Source of the DNA: Acarospora socialis
Taxonomy: Eukaryota; Ascomycota; Lecanoromycetes; Acarosporales; Acarosporaceae
NCBI GenBank assembly: GCA_025617375.2
Contig: JAMYGW020000003.1
Coordinates: 1,922,001 to 1,986,000, forward strand
DNA length: 64,000 nucleotides
Direction of reading: 5' to 3'
Both the position numbers and the translations under genes were made by a program. This document shows positions 36,051 to 47,580 of this stretch, one piece after another. The notes below the pieces were generated by a model. The model was not told the DNA's origin and searched no databases. It worked only from the letters and a program-made list of their open reading frames with translations. Numbering within the stretch: position 1 is the stretch's first letter; each line of letters begins with the position of its first letter.

Positions 36051-37217
36051 CTAATCCCAAATCTCCTGAAGTCGTGATACTAGATCCGTGTGCCTCTCCT
36101 TCCATACGCCTTCCTCCGTGATGATTTCTCGGAGGTTAGAGTCTCGCAGAAAATCGACCTTTCTCAAGCAAAACGTCTCCCCCGCCAATTGTTCGTCGGG
36201 TGGTGGATCTCTGATATGCAACAGAATCTGGCCTAGGCCTCTCTCGATCACCTCTCGCATCAGCCAGTTCTCCATCTCTGCGAACAACAATGCGTGAAGC
36301 TGGGGGATTTGCCTGTCATGGCCATCTTCTTCCTCCAGCCGCTCCTCGTCGAGAATCGCGCTCAAGCAGATTGCATTCACACGATAAGTCGTTCCCAGGT
36401 TCGATGCCAAGATCTGTAGGAGACGTTTGAATTGTGCCCTGGTTTGTACCGGTTCGTCCGCGACAAGTTTAACCCGCTCATCATCGTACAGGACTCGATA
36501 GCGCTTGCGAGCCACGATGAACGAAGCTGGGTCGGGGACGGTCTCTATCTTCCACCACCTCATCCTCCATAGCAGCATTACTGCAGAGCGGAAACTCTCT
36601 ATGTCGGTCACGCCTGCCGTGGCTAGGTCCTCCTTGACGTTCCTCATATCTGCGTCCACACAGTGGCTAATGTCGTCCAAGAGTTTCAAGTACCCGAACC
36701 CACCTCTTCTGGCTTCAACACTCAAGTTCTTCATCGGTGCAGCGCATAGAGTACCGCCGTGCATCCATTGGGTGTGTCTCCTCATCACTACCGCCTGCGC
36801 CGCACTTTCTATTGTCGCCTCCTGCTCAGGGGTCCGCTGACGCTCTGTGCTCCATTCCTTCCGCCCTGCCAACTCCCCGAACGATGGGAAGCTTTCCGCT
36901 GGACCCAGAACTTTCGACTCCATTTTATACCTCTCCTTCAAGATCACGTTCCAGATCACTTCGCTCTTTTCAGTCCATAAGCTCCACATCGTGCGACAAG
37001 TTCCTGCGAGGTTCTTTATAGAGTCGAGCTCGGCCAACTCCACCACGCGCAACTTTAGCTCGGCTGGCAGGCGCAGGAATGGATGGAAAGTACGTTCACT
37101 GAGCCTCTGTCGTTGCTCCCGGAGGAGTTTGCGCTTGAGGGTGCAAGGGTTGAGGGCTCTGCGTTCGTTGGCTCGGCGGGTACGCTGCGCGCGCTGACGT
37201 CTGCTAATACCAGCCAT
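36051..37217 (-). CDS. F-box-like protein of unknown function
   Basis: This is a single exon of 388 codons. The first 45 residues are strongly basic (RRQRAQRTRRANERR), then FLRLPAELKLRVVELAELDSIKNLAGTCRTMWSLW matches the layout of a fungal F-box (LPxEL...L.....C+). No leucine-rich or WD repeats follow. The remaining helical region is typical of lineage-restricted F-box proteins. If the F-box binds Skp1, it would be an SCF ubiquitin-ligase adaptor; this is family knowledge applied by inference. It lies in a block with an orphan gene, and the two may be accessory. Confidence 0.62.
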   Translation of the reverse strand: MAGISRRQRAQRTRRANERRALNPCTLKRKLLREQRQRLSERTFHPFLRLPAELKLRVVELAELDSIKNLAGTCRTMWSLWTEKSEVIWNVILKERYKMESKVLGPAESFPSFGELAGRKEWSTERQRTPEQEATIESAAQAVVMRRHTQWMHGGTLCAAPMKNLSVEARRGGFGYLKLLDDISHCVDADMRNVKEDLATAGVTDIESFRSAVMLLWRMRWWKIETVPDPASFIVARKRYRVLYDDERVKLVADEPVQTRAQFKRLLQILASNLGTTYRVNAICLSAILDEERLEEEDGHDRQIPQLHALLFAEMENWLMREVIERGLGQILLHIRDPPPDEQLAGETFCLRKVDFLRDSNLREIITEEGVWKERHTDLVSRLQEIWD

Positions 37218-37789
37218 CGTGTCTTGGATCTATAGTGTCAAAGCTAGATCAAATATGGAACCGCATACCCGACTTGCGATAGTGTTCTAGTGGGATATCT
37301 CCGTGTATCACTTCGCAGGCGATCGAAGAAGCCTTTCCTTGTTTGCGAAAGAGAAACGTGAAAGAGAAATAGAAGTGGGAGTGCAGGAAAATGAAGGCGT
37401 GTAACTGGGTCGACTTCGAGAGTGCGATGGAAAGAGTAAGAAAGTACAGAAGAGGAAAGCAGAAAGTTCTCAAGTCTTATGGGGGTCGCCATATTGATTC
37501 ACCGACCGACCCAGCTGTGCTAAGTAGAAATAATTCCAGAAATAGCATAGTGCCTCCATCGCTGTCCATGAAGTTTACTGATTTCCGTATCCGGCATGGT
37601 ACGGAAATGGCGTGGTGTTATCGACGGTTAGTCAGGCCCGCAACAAATCGACGCCGACAAGATCGGAATACTACGCCACGAAATCCACATATGGAGACCA
37701 CCCACTACTCTGTTTCCATCCGATATTTTCATTCGATCTTATAGTACTCGAGCGGTTATCTGACATACTCCGATAGCAGTGGCTGCTGT
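37218..37789. other. Spacer, 572 bp
   Basis: This lies upstream of the F-box-like gene and downstream of the orphan gene. Open frames here are short and lack motifs. Confidence 0.45.
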
Positions 37790-38968
37790 TCAAGCCGGGC
37801 TGTGAAGCTTCTTCTTCACGTTCTCCATTTCGGTGACAGCTGCTTTGAATTGCTTGGTCAGCCAAACCTTGCGTAGATATTCCTTCTCCGCTTGCAAATC
37901 CGCGCACTTCGCTTTGAGCTCCTCTATCTCTCTTCGATCCTCCTCCTCCTGGGCTTGCCACGCTTTACGCTCCTCGAGCCGCCTTTCGCGCGCTTCGTTC
38001 TCTCGTGCGAAGGCTGCGCAGGTCTCGTCGTATTCTTGTCGGAGAGGAGCATTTTCCATGGCGTCCTTGAGATACCTCGACCAATTCAACGCCGTAACGC
38101 CAATAGCTGTGTAGTTGCTCCGGCCGGCGAGGTAATGACTGAAACCTCCACCGTTGGGGGTATATCCCTGACCAAGTCTGGTGAAGAGGATCTCGCTCAC
38201 CGCCGCTTGTTCGAGTCTGAAAAGGTGGTAAATGATATACTGTTCGAAGTAGTACTTTCTGTGCAATAGCAATCTACAGACCGCGTCAGCAAGGTTCATG
38301 ATGTAGTTAGACTTCTGGTGCGTTCGATGCTCCTTTAGCCTTTGAACCGGGAAACGGGCATAGCCAAACTCGACGAGAGGAACGGCAAAGGGTTCGGTCC
38401 ATGCGGGGCTTTGTCTGACATGTTGCAAACGACGTTCGAGGTTCCTACAGAAGTCGTTAGTATTGTCAATGTGAGACTGACAGGGCTTGTGATGCGAATC
38501 CCTATCCTGACTCGACCAGAGGTACTTAAGCTTGCCCCGCTTTACTCTATCAATACCCCATCGTGAGTTGGCATTGAAAGCTGTGTCGATCTGGGCAGCC
38601 CGTTGTTGCTGTATTTCGTCCTTGTCGAGATCGCAGTAGTCCCTCATCCACTCTATAACCCTTGTGAGCTCTTCGGGAGAGGGAGAATATCCTTTCGAGT
38701 CAACCAAGAGCTGCATGTGAATCGCCGGCTGCGAGTTGCCCTTGAGTCGGAGTCTCTCCAGATGCGCTCGAATGACTGGGTCCCGGCGCTTCGCCTTGGT
38801 AAGGTTTCCATTGATGATTTGGTGGAGTATACGTCTGTTCGTAGATCCTAAAATACTAAAGAGACAGCTGTCCTCCAGCCATTCTCTACTGACACTTTGG
38901 AAAGACTTCGCATGCTCGTTTTCATCCGACAAGGCCGCTGTTATAAGCGGTATTAGACCTGCTTCCAT
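37790..38968 (-). CDS. Orphan protein with C-terminal coiled coil
   Basis: The frame is 392 codons from the ATG at 38968. The frame is open a little upstream (LDERTILAQKYENA precedes it), so an upstream exon is possible; I found no phase-consistent splice pair. Residues about 310-375 are rich in Glu, Arg, Lys and Ala with heptad-like spacing (RRLEERKAWQAQEEEDRREIEELKAK in part), a likely coiled coil. The central part is helical with His/Tyr-rich HRKYYFEQYIIYHLF. I do not recognise the family. The long frame and biased composition argue for a real gene. Confidence 0.5.
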   Translation of the reverse strand: MEAGLIPLITAALSDENEHAKSFQSVSREWLEDSCLFSILGSTNRRILHQIINGNLTKAKRRDPVIRAHLERLRLKGNSQPAIHMQLLVDSKGYSPSPEELTRVIEWMRDYCDLDKDEIQQQRAAQIDTAFNANSRWGIDRVKRGKLKYLWSSQDRDSHHKPCQSHIDNTNDFCRNLERRLQHVRQSPAWTEPFAVPLVEFGYARFPVQRLKEHRTHQKSNYIMNLADAVCRLLLHRKYYFEQYIIYHLFRLEQAAVSEILFTRLGQGYTPNGGGFSHYLAGRSNYTAIGVTALNWSRYLKDAMENAPLRQEYDETCAAFARENEARERRLEERKAWQAQEEEDRREIEELKAKCADLQAEKEYLRKVWLTKQFKAAVTEMENVKKKLHSPA

Positions 38969-40259
38969 CGCGTTCTCGTATTTTTGTGCGAGTATTGTAC
39001 GCTCGTCAAGCTCATCCGGTAGGCTGGTGGACTGGTCTCACCTTCATCCCTGTCCAGATCGTGCTCGTCGTTCCAATTAAGTGTGTCTCTGTCGAACTGG
39101 TCCTCCGGATCACCTTGCGCATTAGCGTCTTGTGCCATCTGCTTCTCCTCTTCGTGATCGATTTGGGTGCACTGTACTCGGTCGGTGGTGTTTCGACTGG
39201 CCTACCACCGATCGACCAACTCCGGCCCAAGTAGCTCAAACCTATCCGTGTCCATCATTAGTGAAATTGGCACTTGAGCAAGATCTGGATCTAGATCTTG
39301 ATCAGCTTCAACCGAGCTGAGCTGACGGCACACAGTAGTGACAAGAGGGTTGTGCTAGGCACACCCTGGAAGTTGACAGATGCTGAGAGATGATCTCTGC
39401 AGCAGAGCTGACGACACTCGGTAATTAGAAAGAGGGTTGTGCTAGGCACACCCTGAGGCGGACAGACACCGAGAGCGAACTCTGCGGCGAACAGTCCAGA
39501 CACACAGATGATAAAAAGCAGGAAGTGCGAGGCACCCCTGGGAAGTAGACAAGGTATGATAGTCAACAAAGAGTAATAGAAGCTGTCGTCGTCGTCTTCG
39601 TCGTCGTTGTTGTTGGTGTTGGTGATGTGAAGAGAAGACAAAAAGAGGTGAGAGAAAAGAGGGGAAGTTTTATCAGCTGGGGCGGGTCCACTCGAGGAGC
39701 TCCACATAGGGTTCATTCACCACACACAATAACCCATGACGCGTAACCATCGTTGGAAGTCTGAGAATTCACTCGAGCTTCACGTTGATCACGCAATAAT
39801 CGATGACGACGTATAACGATTGGAAAGACGATGGGATTGTCTATCGGAGATCAAGATTGCAGAGATTGTCAGTCTTTTCCACCACACGTCCTGGCGTTGC
39901 GGGGCGCGAATGGTGAGTATTAGGGTGAATCTCATCAAGTCAGTGGGCCGTTGAGGTTCTTTTCACAGGTTAGCGGATCTTGGAAATGGTATCTAAAACA
40001 TGAATGCAATCTCAATTCAAGGCTATGTGCTGAACAGCCCGACTCAGCTCGCGCTGCGAACCTATACACAGTGCCGAATTTTAGGCAGAATGCCATTACA
40101 GATGATTAGATGCAAAGGTAAAAAGACGCTCATCCCATCATCGTTATGTTCGTAATATGTCCAGCTCTGCAGAAATCCCAGAGCGGTGAGGTTTGTGCGG
40201 AGAAAAAACAACCAACTTTTCCTCTGCGTGCCCTCGGATCATTACCGTCTCATCTGTTC
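38969..40259. other. Intergenic region with tandem repeat, 1.3 kb
   Basis: This stretch contains an approximately 86-bp tandem repeat (39316-39560), a GTC/GTT trinucleotide tract near 39583-39625, and AT-richer DNA to 40259. A minus-strand open frame (39291-39716) is produced by these repeats and is not called. Confidence 0.45.
39316..39560. repeat. Tandem repeat, about 86-bp unit, about 2.8 copies
   Basis: A 26-bp core containing GTTGTGCTAGGCACACC is identical at 39343-39368 and 39430-39455, 87 bp apart. A third, degraded copy (GTGCGAGGCACCCCTGG) lies near 39515-39532. Flanks such as GAGCTGACG, GACAGA and CTCTGC also recur at matching offsets. A trinucleotide tract follows it. Confidence 0.7.
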
Positions 40260-43200
40260 CTAAAAGGTGACGTCTTCGGTTGAATCGATCGCGTTAGGGG
40301 AGCCTCGATATCGTTGTCTCTTTGGGGTACCGACCTTGTCGAGGGTGTAGTTCCCGGAGGAATTGATGGGTCTCGGGCCGGTCGGTTTCCGCTGAGGGAC
40401 TTGACCAGACGCCGTAAGTGGAGAATCGTTCACCTTCACAAGTCAGCTGTGCATCTTCAAGGTAAAAACTTATGTGTGGGAATGAGTCTTGGGCATACCT
40501 GCTCATAGCCAGACCCGCTACTGTATCTCTGCTCTTCTTCCGGTACGGCCAAATGCTCGGGTCCCAACTGCGACTGAGCGTTGCTACCCTTTACTGTGGT
40601 CTTTGCTGGCCGCTGTGGCACTAATGGACCATCATCGCGTAATTTTGGCGGTCGAGGAGGCGCAGACGCTTCATTGGCAGCAGAAAGTTCGGAATAGCCT
40701 GCGTCTGATATGGGCGATAAGTATCCCGCACCCCCACTGTGGCGCTTACTGGGACCGGGAACAAAGCGGGCAAGGCTAGGATTAGATCCCCATTGATCGG
40801 ATGTTGGTGACATAGGAGAATCAAAATGATGAGCCTGGGATTCAAGGTGATTCTGATATCGCTGAGTCGGTCCAGGTCTTGGCTGAGGATGTTGTAGATT
40901 CAGTGAGTTGCGATGAGCCTGGTATTTCGGATCCTCCGACACGTGGGAAGGGATCAACGGCGATGGAGGTCGAATCTGGCTCCCGCCTTGCCCATTTTCA
41001 AGAGAATAACTGGACCGAAGCCGATCATCGTCGTGCGTATCGTAGTGATCGTTGGCATCATAGTTCATCAATGACCCTGAATGCGAGCGTGAGGCTTCCG
41101 AAAGCGGTCTCTCTTTGCGGTTACCACCCTTGAAGTTATCTCCAACCGAGGATGCGGTGGTCTTGGACCAGCGTGATATCTTAGGGAAGAAGGACGAGCT
41201 GCTGGACTTGTGCTTCCGGCTCTTATCGGTGGCCGTTCGGGGCGTGTTCTCGTTGCTGTGCGCACCGGTAGGAATGTGCACTTGTGGAGGGGTATTCAGT
41301 GGCACAGATCCGTGACGGGCATAGTCACGTGTTGGAGTGAGGAGTTGCTCGCTGTTCTCGAACTGATTGCTCAAGAGAGCTTGCTCGTGCGCGTCGAGTT
41401 CTTCGTCACCTTCCAAGACTGTACTCACACGATTGCCAGAACCTCGACGGCCTTCGTAGCTCCGCATAACGCCATGTCGTGACGGGGAATTGGAGAGGTA
41501 GCCAGATTGATTTCCTGTGGATCCGGTCCCAGCGTGGCCTTCCGGCTCGTAACCAGCTTCTGGAGCAGTGGCATGAAGATCGTCGTATGAGTTGAAACTG
41601 TTAGTATGTTGAGTGCTAGTATTTGGACGTAGACCTTGTGCAGCCTTGAGGCCCTCCACTTCGCCAAGGAGCGTTTGTAGCATCTCTTCAATCTTCCCAA
41701 GATCGTTAGAACTTCTCATGCTAAGACCTTTGAGGGCTCGCTTGAAGACGTTTCTCCGCTTGGCTGGGAGGTCGTCCAAGGCCTCGTCTTCCACAGACAT
41801 TCCACGGGGTGCTCGAGGACCAGTATTGGGTTGTGGCCTTGGTCCTCCGATGATTTTTTGCGTCGTGCGCTCGTGCTGCTTGTCCGCAGTATCAATAATC
41901 ATGTCGTCCTGGTCAGCAATAAAGCGTTTCATGTCTTCAAAAGAGTTTCGCATCTCAGCTGCGCTTCGAACGAGTGTGACAAGGATTTCCGTGTCGCGAG
42001 CATTCCGTTGAGCGTCACGAACGGTAAGCTTGGTAGATGTTAGTATAACGATGTCGGTGGAACGTAGACAGTAACTTACATGGTCCATCAAAGCGACAAT
42101 GTCCTTGGACTGAATTCTGTCGATGCCCTTGCCCGTTGCACTATCGTAGAGTGGAGACTGCATTCCGTGGGAGTTACCGCTAAGATGCCTAGCATGACGA
42201 TTGCTGAGAAAGGGATCCTCGCCAGCGAGAATGTAATCGATGCCATCGACATCGTCCTCCTCCTCCACTCGCGCATTCTTACTCAGCGGCTCAGGTGTGT
42301 AGTTGCCCGGCGAACGAGGATTAGCGGCAGAGATATAACCTTCATCTTTCGCCATTGGCGGTGTGGGAATTGATTTGGTGTGCACGAACGGATCGCGATT
42401 AGAAACCGAATCATGATTCACGCCATGATAGTACTCGTCGTCAACGGCAGGCGTACTCTCATAGTTTCCATTCACCTCGCGGTCGTGCTCGGAGCCATTG
42501 CCATGGTCGTCAATATCAGATTTGCGATTGTGAGTAGCAGCTACCGCAGCAGCAGTAAGTAGACCAGCCTCCGTGGTATGCAGGCCGTTACTGTCACCAT
42601 GGTCACTGTGACCGGAGAAAACATTCCCTTTTGGCTGAGGTGGCGTCGGCTGATATGGCCAGTGATCTCGGCTTCCCTGAGGAAGCCCACCCATGGGGCC
42701 CTGAATGATTGACGGATTGGTATTGATATCGGACTCGGAGTCAAGACCATGCCCAATTTCTGGTATTGGGTCGTCCGCAATTGGAAGGCCACTGGCACCC
42801 ATGCGCACAGCCCCTTGACGTCCTTCTAGAGAGCGAGTGGTACTCTGCGTTGGAGAGCTCATAGCTGAATAAGGAGCATTGTGCTGCTGCTTTAGAGGAC
42901 TGCCCTGTTCAACAGCGTCCAGGCCGGGTTCCGAACCCGCATAATAGTCTCTCGATTCCGGATGACCTCCATTCAAAGAATTCGGATAGGAGCGCTCACC
43001 GCCTTTCGATCTTCCGGACTGGGTAGAGTGAACGTCTAGAACTGACGGATCATGAAGGGAAGCTACTGCTGACTCGACTGCCACAGGTGTGTGGATATAT
43101 TCGGGATTCGCACCGACTCCACGCACCTCCTGCCCTGCAGTTACCCTGTCGAGGTAGGGCGCATCCAAGCTGTCGTCAGTATAGTTCGTCAAGTGCCTCA

Positions 43201-45676
43201 CGTCAATCGTTGTGTCTCTATAACTGCTATCTCCTGTAGAGTCTCGGTACCGTTCGTTCTCTTCGTGCTGTTGATCGTACCATTGCTCCATGCCTTCAGC
43301 GGTAGGCTCATCCTCGTACTGAGTCTCCAAAGGTTGCGACCGATCCGATCCAAACACCAGGCGCCCCTCTTCCACAATGAAACCTTGTGGTCGTCTGGAT
43401 CGCGCCAAGTCTGTGCTTGCGGCCGAGGACAATGAGTCAATCGACAAGTTCGAGGCTTTGGTTGGTGCTCTTTCGGAATGAGATAGCGAGCCAGTGCTGT
43501 GAGTGCGAATGCGGGACCGTCGGTCAGGGGGTTCGCTGGTTTCGTCCCTATAACTTGCAACGCTCTGAATTGGGCTCAGCGCACGGTTCTGTTCCCTGGG
43601 AACATATTCATGCGGGACGAGGGTGTCATGGTAATCAAGACGATGATCTGCGGCTAAAACGCCAACACCGGCCGTCGCACTCGCCAAGCCTGCTTCCCTG
43701 GCTTTTGACTGCTGGTCACTGGCGCTGCGGTGACTTCGATCACTATCCACACTACGAACGCTGAGATCTCCACGGGAGTGATTGCTATGATGAGTTCCTA
43801 GACCTTTCTGTAGCGCCACCGGAGTGCGGGTTGGGGTCCTTGAAGCGGGCGATGAAACCTCCCGAGGAGAACCACGAGATACCTCGTGCACTTGTGCGCC
43901 GTGATGCCCAGGAGTCGAGGCGTGCGGTCCAGCGGTCTGTTCAGATAATATCGAGTCCCGTGTCAGCTCCGACTCGTTGATCTCGCTACGCATAGGCATA
44001 AGAGGGACATCGTGCTTGTAAAAGATCTCCTCCGTACTCTCTGCAAGACTCGCGCTTCGACTTCTGCTCTTCCCTTGCTTTTTCCTTCGCTCCCTCCTAC
44101 TATCGACGCTTGATCGTGAATCGTGGTGCTTGAGTGCTGCAGCAGTGAGTACGCCCCCAGCGAGCCCAGTAGCCGCAGCATCTCTGACGCGGTGATCATC
44201 CTTGCTCCTTCTCCGCCTCACTTTCTCCTGTTCCCGAAGTAAAGTCTCATCCCTCATATCCCGGTTGTAGCTTTGACCTGGTATTCCTCCTGAGCCTCCG
44301 TCACGCCAAAAGTCCTTCCTCCCCTTCACGGAGTTTCCTGACAAAGTGATTCCTGGGTCGTTTTCATCGCGATTCAGAACCACCTTAGGCTTACCAGCGA
44401 AGTCGGGAGCACTAGCATGTTTTGACACGCGGCGGGTGAGACCTTCCCCAGAGGCGCCGTTACCGGATCCTATTGAATCTCGACTGCCACGCTCGAATTT
44501 GGTCCGGTTGTGTTCGGTCTTCTGCTCTTTCTTCAACGCACTAAGCTCGGGAAGAATAAGACGACGGACCGCATCTTCGACCATATCAAGTAATTTGGGA
44601 TTGTTGATGGACGACTTCGAAGTGCCGGAGCGAAATGATTGCTGATCGCCAGACTTCCTTTCAGCCGAGAGCTGTGAGGTTGTGAGAAGACTGGATTCGG
44701 CACCGCTTGTGAGTTCCTCGTCGTGGTGATGTCTGCTGGAACGCCGCCTCGGTGATTTGACGCTTTCGACAATGTGCTCTTTGCTGGCGTTACGGCTCCT
44801 AGCTTTACTGCCACTGCCACTTCTATGCTTTCCACTGCTAACCTCCCGGGGCTTGCTACCGAGCTTCTCAATAACCTTCTGGGCGGCAATTCTTTCTCTG
44901 CTCAAGCTTCGGCTGCGCCTTCGGGAAGGCGTCTTTAGCTTATCCTGAGTAGTGAAAGCTTTTTCTCTACTCATACTTCGACTTCGGTTTCGCCGTGGGG
45001 TGATGTTCCCAGCATTGCCATCTAGCATGCTATCTGGCGGCATCGAAGATATGTCGGATGTATTCTGGTAGGTGTGTTGTTGACCTTGGACTTGGCTGGC
45101 GCCAGAGAGATCGCTGCCCTGATCTCTGTGCAGAACTTCAATCTCGACCGGCGGGCCTCGTTGCCCCACATTCGAATCTTCCGCCGCCGAGGTATAAGAG
45201 CTGATACTGCGATCGTCCCCGGTCTCTGTAATCTGCCTGTCGCGTCCGACTTTAGGGCCCAATGATATCCGCCGCGAATAAGATGGCTTTCTAGTCCCAC
45301 CGGTCTCGCTAATCTGAATGTGATCGCTCGTATCTTTGATCTTCCGTGCAGCTGAAGGTGTAACTTTAACCCGTACGCTCGGTCTGGTACGCAGATTTGG
45401 CCCTTTCCCACCCTCAAAATATTCGATCAACAGGGACGTCTGAGAGTGGTGCGATGCCCGAGTCAGCGTGCTCTCTTGATCTTTATCTCGATGATCTCTT
45501 TTGCGTCTGGTCGAGATGGTGATGGGACTGCCGTCATCAGGAATTGAGTAGGACGTCTGGTCTGTTCTGCGAGATACGTCTGTAGCAAGGTCAGTGCCAG
45601 TAATGCTACCGGAGGTATTCAACATGGACGATTCCGTTGGCGCAGGTAATGGTGGCTTTCGAGTGTCTACACCCAT
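40260..45676 (-). CDS. Very large disordered conserved fungal protein, unknown function
   Basis: Exons 45676-42080, 42028-40499 and 40433-40260 join in phase 0 to 1766 aa. The first intron (51 nt, GTAAGT...ACCAAG) is in frame and lacks stops, so it also reads through. The N-terminal segment LLIEYFEGGKGPNLRTRPSVRVKVTPSAARKIKD looks conserved and is the best search handle. It is followed by Arg/Ser repeats (RNRSRSMSREKAF, RRRSRSLSRER). Near residue 1195-1240 a helical segment (VRDAQRNARDTEILVTLV, EDMKRFIADQDDMI) precedes EEMLQTLLGEVEGLKA, a likely short coiled coil. Most of the rest is Ser/Gly/Asp/His-rich and disordered. A scaffold role is possible, but no function is claimed. Confidence 0.8.
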
Positions 45677-47580
45677 CGTGAGGATGTCTTAAGTCAGAGA
45701 TGGCATAGGTAGAGTCGGGATTAGATCGTAGTGCGTTGGCCACGACCAAGCTGATGCTTCAAAGCGGTAGCGTGAAGAGCTTCTTATGCTTTGAGCTTCA
45801 CAATGGAGGATGAGATCCAACCCAACGTGCGTTCAGCTCTTAGTTTGCGGCGCAGTGAAATGCCACATCTAACTTCGGGGTTCGAAATGTCAATGACAAT
45901 CTCCGTGTTGCCGATAAGACGATTTTAGATGGTCTCCAACTGGCGAATAATGGAACGATACGGAGTTGCAGGTCGGTGGAGGTGATGGACGTTTTGCTGT
46001 AGCCAGCCGAGTGATGTACAACAGTAACCGTCAAACCGCTGCTCTAGGAGGACCCCAACGGTAAATGAATGTTGAGGATCTGTAGCTGGAGAGTTTTCGG
46101 AGATGCGAGCTAGCAGAGCGTACACATTATTGCGCAACGCAAAGTAGATCGAGGTGCGACCAGGTAAGATGCTGGTCGGTAATGGAGAGGAACGGACATG
46201 GGAGAAGCAAGCAGGGCAGCGAAAAGTTGAACGAACGTACAACGACGAGGGTCTTTGGCAGTACGGAATACTTCGTAGACTTCAAAGATGCACAAGGCCA
46301 AAAGGGTGTAGGATGTAGATTAGGTGGGATCCCTCCCATGGGGGGCCTCAAAGCTAGGTACAAGGTCGAAATTCGTGACGAGGCAACCCTCTTCACGGGA
46401 ACTGGAGACTGGGAGACAACAAACGAAGGAGGGCAACCAGCCTACAGTGTGTTCGGCCCACCCATCAACGGGAAAGGTCAGGTCAGTGTGAGTGATTAGG
46501 TTGAGTTAGAAGCAGCGTCAGGATCATCGGGAAACTGAGATGGCGGGAAAGCATGGTTTGCGTGTGGCGTGGTAACGCTGAAGTCTGGTTGGACGAGATG
46601 GCTTTGACTGAGCTGCTTTAGTTGGCCCCGTCGTCCCGTTGATGTTTGCCGCTTTACACCAAAATATACCTGCATCCAACGGAGTACCGAAAATGATGTT
46701 ACCTCAATCCAGAGATCGAAGCCCGAGTATTGTAACACACACAATTTCTGTCCCTGATAATAATTGAACGAGGTTATCTACTCCGAACTGTGAGATATTT
46801 GTGCCACTGCTACACATCAGATACCATCTTAACGACCTTTGCAATTGTAAACCTCACGCAGGCTACCTACAGGACCTGATCAATTCAGTACGCAAAAAGG
46901 CCTGATCGCCAATAAGTACTACCTATATATGTCTACCTACCTTAGCCTGTCCCAAATGACCGGCGCCAAACTCTTTGCCTCAGCAAGAATGTCGGCTAAA
47001 GACGCCAGTTGTCTAGACGACGTTGAATCGACAGAAGTTCACAGAACAGATATTGGTAGCATGATTGGACCCGGTCAGAAGAGGTTGGGACCGTTCGATG
47101 CACAGTTGGCTACGCTTGACAGCTCATCATGACTGAAAACATCCTACTTCGACACCTTACTCGCTGAGCCGAGTAACAACTTCAACCAAGTCGGTTGGAA
47201 GTCGGTAGGGACGCTTGAGCAAACCTATCGCTGGCGATATGAGATATATAGAACTACACGCTAAAAGTAATCTTCGTACGTAGTAGCCATGATTGATCGT
47301 TGCTCGACCATAGTTGGATCATACCTTATGTACTTCGTGGCCGTGTAATGCTTGGTATAGAGGGTGGTTTGCAGATCACATGGATGCAGGTTGGTCACGG
47401 ACTATGCATAGTCCGTGACGAGCGCACAGCAAACCCTCTGCATGAAGATACAGCTCCAGGGCAAGTGAAGGAAATTATAAAGATCTGCCACGTAAGAGCC
47501 TCATCTTCATAGAGATAAACTGATCACTATGCTGTGGATCTCAGGGCCTAGTTGTTTGCACGAAGCCAAATACTAATACA
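45677..47580. other. Intergenic, 1.9 kb, with a long hairpin
   Basis: This lies upstream of the giant gene and downstream of HAS1. The longest plus frame (46182-46499, 105 codons) has no motif and I do not call it. A strong inverted repeat is listed separately at 47359-47439. No tRNA or other RNA gene was recognised. Confidence 0.4.
47359..47439. repeat. Long hairpin with a perfect 26-bp palindrome
   Basis: Bases 47394-47419 are a perfect palindrome with half-site GTCACGGACTATG and no loop. Outside it, AGAGGGTGGTTTGC (47359-47372) pairs with GCAAACCCTCT (47429-47439) apart from a 3-nt insertion. It starts about 160 bp downstream of the HAS1 stop codon, so it could lie in that gene's 3' UTR. 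Confidence 0.8.

Noticed and set aside
46182-46499. 105-codon plus-strand frame
   Set aside because: It has no recognisable motif and no supporting context, and similar-length frames occur throughout the spacers.
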